DNA of 8,362 nt, from NCBI GenBank assembly GCA_900759455.1, contig CAAEVI010000002.1, positions 1 to 8,362 on the forward strand, written 5' to 3'. This stretch comes from Erysipelotrichaceae bacterium. Its GTDB lineage: Bacteria; Bacillota_I; Bacilli_A; Erysipelotrichales; Erysipelotrichaceae. Below, piece by piece: positions 6,816 through 8,362 of the stretch. Position numbers and translations under genes: made by a program. Position 1 is the first letter of the stretch; each line of letters opens with the position of its first letter. The notes under the pieces were generated by a model that was not told the origin of the DNA, did not search any database, and was given only the letters and a program-made list of their open reading frames with translations.

Positions 6816-7349
6816 ATGCAGTTATACCAAGAATGTGCATTTGTGGTCTATTCCATACTGAAAGCCTTTTTACCGCTCCCGTCACTTGAGATTCTTCTTA
6901 TTCCTCTTTGTATCAGCCAGCCCTCATCCTACCTTCGTTTTGCTTTTGAGGGAGCTGTCGGTACTTTTATCGGGGGATTTATTGGCTATATGCTGGCATT
7001 AAAGTGCAAAGATGCTATTCTTTGCACTTTAGTCAGTTCAAAACAGCTGGAAAAGGGAACGGTATTAATGAGACGTTATGGTATCTTGGCAGTATTTATT
7101 GGCGGAATTACCCCGATTCCTGACTTTATCCTTCCGTATCTGGCTGGGTTTACACAGATGAATTTTTTTGCGTTTTCAATTACAGACGGCGTCTCCCGTT
7201 TCCTGCGAAGTTGGTTTATCGGATACTCCATTTATCAGGCATCCGATATGATCGATTTACAACAGTATGGTAATACATTATGCATTATCTTATTGATCTG
7301 GGGAATGATTCGTTGGTTGAAAGGGCGGTATTATGCCGTAAACGATTGA
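6816..7349 (+). CDS. Small DedA/VTT-family membrane protein (YqaA-like)
   Basis: A 177-residue integral membrane protein with the VTT (DedA/SNARE-associated) pattern. It has a Gly-rich helix GAVGTFIGGFIGYMLA (47-62), a reentrant-type segment GGITPIPDFILPYLAGF (96-112), then SRFLRSWFIGY (127-137) and a C-terminal hydrophobic helix (153-168). TPIP is the YqaA-type version of the loop. Larger DedA proteins are linked to envelope lipid flipping (undecaprenyl phosphate or phosphatidylethanolamine) and proton-gradient maintenance; the role of this small branch is unknown. ATG 6816 follows AGAGGTG (6799-6805) with a rather long 10-base gap. It lies 51 bases after the MFS gene and overlaps the opposing hydrolase gene by 60 bases at the 3' end. 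A long palindrome lies in codons 62-72. Confidence 0.75.
   Translation: MQLYQECAFVVYSILKAFLPLPSLEILLIPLCISQPSSYLRFAFEGAVGTFIGGFIGYMLALKCKDAILCTLVSSKQLEKGTVLMRRYGILAVFIGGITPIPDFILPYLAGFTQMNFFAFSITDGVSRFLRSWFIGYSIYQASDMIDLQQYGNTLCIILLIWGMIRWLKGRYYAVND
6998..7033. repeat. Perfect 13-bp palindrome (hairpin) inside the VTT gene
   Basis: TAAAGTGCAAAGA (7000-7012) is perfectly complementary to TCTTTGCACTTTA (7019-7031) around the 6-base loop TGCTAT. A T-G wobble (6999/7032) and one more A-T pair (6998/7033) extend it to 15 pairs. It lies in coding sequence and is not followed by a U tract on either strand. Confidence 0.8.
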
Positions 7350-7979
7350 CATGAAGGCAGTGATGATTCGATCCCGGTTCATCAGCTCCGGATGCCACTG
7401 GACACCATAAACAGGTAAATTTCGATGGTGAAATGCCTCAATCGTCCCATCTTCACAATACGCATCGACACATAACAACGGACTGCATTTCACAATTCGC
7501 TGATGATGATAACTATTCACTTTCAGAGGTTCTGTATATAATTGATGAAGATAGCTGTTAATGGAAAACTTAATTTGATGACAATGATCTTTTTGATGTG
7601 TAAACAAATCAAAAGCTGCCTCCAGTTCACCCCCGAAATATAGCTGGAGCATCTGCATGCCTCTACAGATACCAAGAATTGGTTTGGCGGTTTTCACGAA
7701 CTGATCAATCAGCAACAGTTCTTCAAGATCCTCCATATGCTGGTAACAACAGTAAAAGTCATCCATTTTTTTATTTGAATAAAATGCCGGTGCATCAATG
7801 CCTCCGGGCAGGATCAAACCATCACATTTTTTGGCTTCATCCTTGGCATGTGTGCTGTTTATGATTGGATGAAGGAGGACGGGAAGATCCTTTAAGCATT
7901 GGATGAGAGGATAATTAATAAAAACACGATCAGCTTGTTCATTTGTTTCGCGTCGGCAAAGAATTCCTATACATTTCAT
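7290..7979 (-). CDS. Class I glutamine amidotransferase-like hydrolase (PuuD / peptidase C26 family)
   Basis: A 229-residue cytoplasmic hydrolase resembling gamma-glutamyl-gamma-aminobutyrate hydrolase. Numbered from the chosen start, it shows LILPGGIDAPAFY (55-67), the nucleophile elbow GICRGMQM (103-110, Cys105), VNSYHHQ (154-160) and YGVQWHPE (191-198, His196 and Glu198). These give a complete Cys-His-Glu triad. The family cleaves gamma-glutamyl bonds, as in putrescine degradation, but no other Puu genes are near, so the substrate is open. The reading frame is open to an ATG at 8024. The ATG at 7979 fits the family start (MKxIGI) and has AGGGTG five bases upstream, so it is preferred. The last ~14 residues extend beyond the usual domain and are encoded opposite the 3' end of the VTT gene. 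No terminator is visible after the stop codon. Confidence 0.85.
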   Translation of the reverse strand: MKCIGILCRRETNEQADRVFINYPLIQCLKDLPVLLHPIINSTHAKDEAKKCDGLILPGGIDAPAFYSNKKMDDFYCCYQHMEDLEELLLIDQFVKTAKPILGICRGMQMLQLYFGGELEAAFDLFTHQKDHCHQIKFSINSYLHQLYTEPLKVNSYHHQRIVKCSPLLCVDAYCEDGTIEAFHHRNLPVYGVQWHPELMNRDRIITAFMSIVYGIIPPFQPTNHSPDQ

Positions 7980-7984
7980 ATATG

Positions 7985-7990
7985 CACCCT
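7985..7990 (-). promoter_or_regulatory. Ribosome binding site deciding the hydrolase start
   Basis: AGGGTG on the minus strand (7990-7985) lies five bases before ATG 7979. The upstream ATG at 8024 has no comparable purine-rich site, which supports the shorter protein. Confidence 0.6.
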
Positions 7991-7994
7991 GTGT

Positions 7995-8024
7995 ATAATA
8001 TGCAGGCCGATTGATAACTGTCAT
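7995..8024 (-). promoter_or_regulatory. Possible promoter of the PuuD-like hydrolase
   Basis: On the minus strand, ATGACA (8024-8019, five of six bases) lies 18 bases from TATTAT (8000-7995, five of six bases). It would start transcription near 7988, very close to or inside the AGGGTG ribosome binding site, which weakens the call. A promoter further upstream in the AT-rich gap is the alternative. Confidence 0.3.
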
Positions 8025-8228
8025 TCAAATACGGACAGATTAAAAACTATAAATGATAATAGATACATATCATTGGCAATGGATAACAGCAAATTACCAA
8101 ATATAAATACTGGATCTGAACTTCAAACAAGATATCTTTTTCGATACCTGCGCTACAAGAATTCATTAACGAAAAAGACATGTTGAAGCGGTTTATTTGA
8201 AAGTCCTAAATATCTTTCGATAATCCAT

Positions 8229-8265
8229 AAGATGTATGATATTCTTTAATTAGAGAAAACATCTT
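8229..8265. repeat. Imperfect hairpin in the right-end gap
   Basis: AAGATGT (8229-8235) pairs with ACATCTT (8259-8265). Inside it, TTCTTT (8242-8247) pairs with AGAGAA (8252-8257) with one wobble, around an AATT loop. An asymmetric internal loop separates the two stems. There is no U tract on either side. Confidence 0.35.
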
Positions 8266-8289
8266 GCATAGACAATATGAAATGACGGA

Positions 8290-8313
8290 GGTGGTACAAA
8301 AAAAGTAACCATC
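8290..8313 (+). repeat. Short hairpin with an all-A loop next to GGAGG
   Basis: GGTGGTAC (8290-8297) pairs with GT and ACCATC (8305-8306 and 8308-8313) with A7 as loop, one bulged A (8307) and one wobble. It includes part of the sequence GGAGG (8287-8291), which looks like a ribosome binding site, but no start codon opens a useful frame after it. Confidence 0.3.
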
Positions 8314-8319
8314 CTTAAT

Positions 8320-8348
8320 TTGTTGAAACGTGGATTTACCATTATACT
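8320..8348 (+). promoter_or_regulatory. Possible promoter reading out of the window
   Basis: TTGTTG (8320-8325) and TATACT (8343-8348) are separated by 17 bases. The -10 has five of six consensus bases and the -35 three. If real, it would drive a gene to the right of the window. AT-rich spacers give such matches by chance. Confidence 0.25.
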
Positions 8349-8362
8349 TTGATTAGAAAAAA

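Larger units (their letters stand above)
8025..8362. other. AT-rich region without a recognisable gene
   Basis: No reading frame here resembles a known protein; all are short and interrupted. Minus-strand fragments of about 30 to 44 codons exist (for example ATG 8183 leftward and ATG 8342 leftward), but none has both a ribosome binding site and a familiar sequence. The stretch holds two imperfect hairpins (8229-8265 and 8290-8313) and a possible outward promoter (8320-8348). It could be the upstream region of a gene beyond the window, or decayed sequence. Confidence 0.6.

Noticed and set aside
7980..8024. Longer N-terminus of the PuuD-like hydrolase starting at 8024
   Set aside because: The family begins with MKxIGI at 7979, which has its own ribosome binding site. 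The extra 15 residues match nothing, and the sequence overlaps promoter-like boxes.
7899..8186. Plus-strand reading frame of 95 codons
   Set aside because: Most of its first half is antisense to the hydrolase gene. It has no ribosome binding site and a composition unlike a real protein.
1..8362. CRISPR array, tRNA, rRNA, riboswitch, toxin-antitoxin or defence island
   Set aside because: I found no regularly spaced repeats, no tRNA-like TTCGA arm in a fitting context, no recognised riboswitch core and no defence-type proteins. The genes are housekeeping, transport and small-metabolite types.

Overview
The window reads as ordinary chromosome from a low-GC Gram-positive bacterium (Bacillota). 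The signs are strong AGGAGG-type ribosome binding sites, AT-rich spacers, an A/T-flanked intrinsic terminator, a TTG start codon, and a MurJ (YtgP type) gene directly followed by an RsuA-type pseudouridine synthase, an order also known from Bacillus subtilis (ytgP-ytzG). Protein style would fit the Erysipelotrichia or a related gut lineage, but the sequence alone does not prove this.

Layout. Bases 1-95 hold the 3' end of a group II intron: domain V, domain VI with a bulged branch-point A, and the CGAT 3' terminus. The rest of the intron lies left of the window. About 20 bases after the intron end is a promoter for a tightly packed rightward operon (161-5147): a small lipoprotein of unknown function, the lipid II flippase MurJ, an RsuA-family 16S rRNA pseudouridine synthase, a pyrimidine-nucleoside phosphorylase and a PP2C-like phosphatase. 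The first four genes are separated by 13 bases or overlap. The phosphatase follows after 42 bases. The operon ends at a symmetric terminator (5155-5194), which also ends a leftward single-gene unit encoding a small cupin (5525-5193).

Divergent from the cupin, a rightward pair encodes an MFS transporter (LacY/MFS_1-like, TTG start) and a small DedA/VTT-type membrane protein. The last gene is leftward: a class I glutamine amidotransferase-like hydrolase of the PuuD/peptidase C26 family. Its 3' end overlaps the VTT gene by 60 bases. The final ~380 bases carry no recognisable gene, only short hairpins and a possible outward promoter.

Taken together, the left operon combines envelope building (lipoprotein, lipid II export), ribosome maturation, nucleoside salvage and a possible signalling phosphatase. 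The right half is a loose set of transport and small-metabolite genes. I see no CRISPR array, tRNA, rRNA, prophage or obvious defence system. The least ordinary signals are the intron end at the operon's promoter and a 13-bp perfect palindrome inside the VTT gene.
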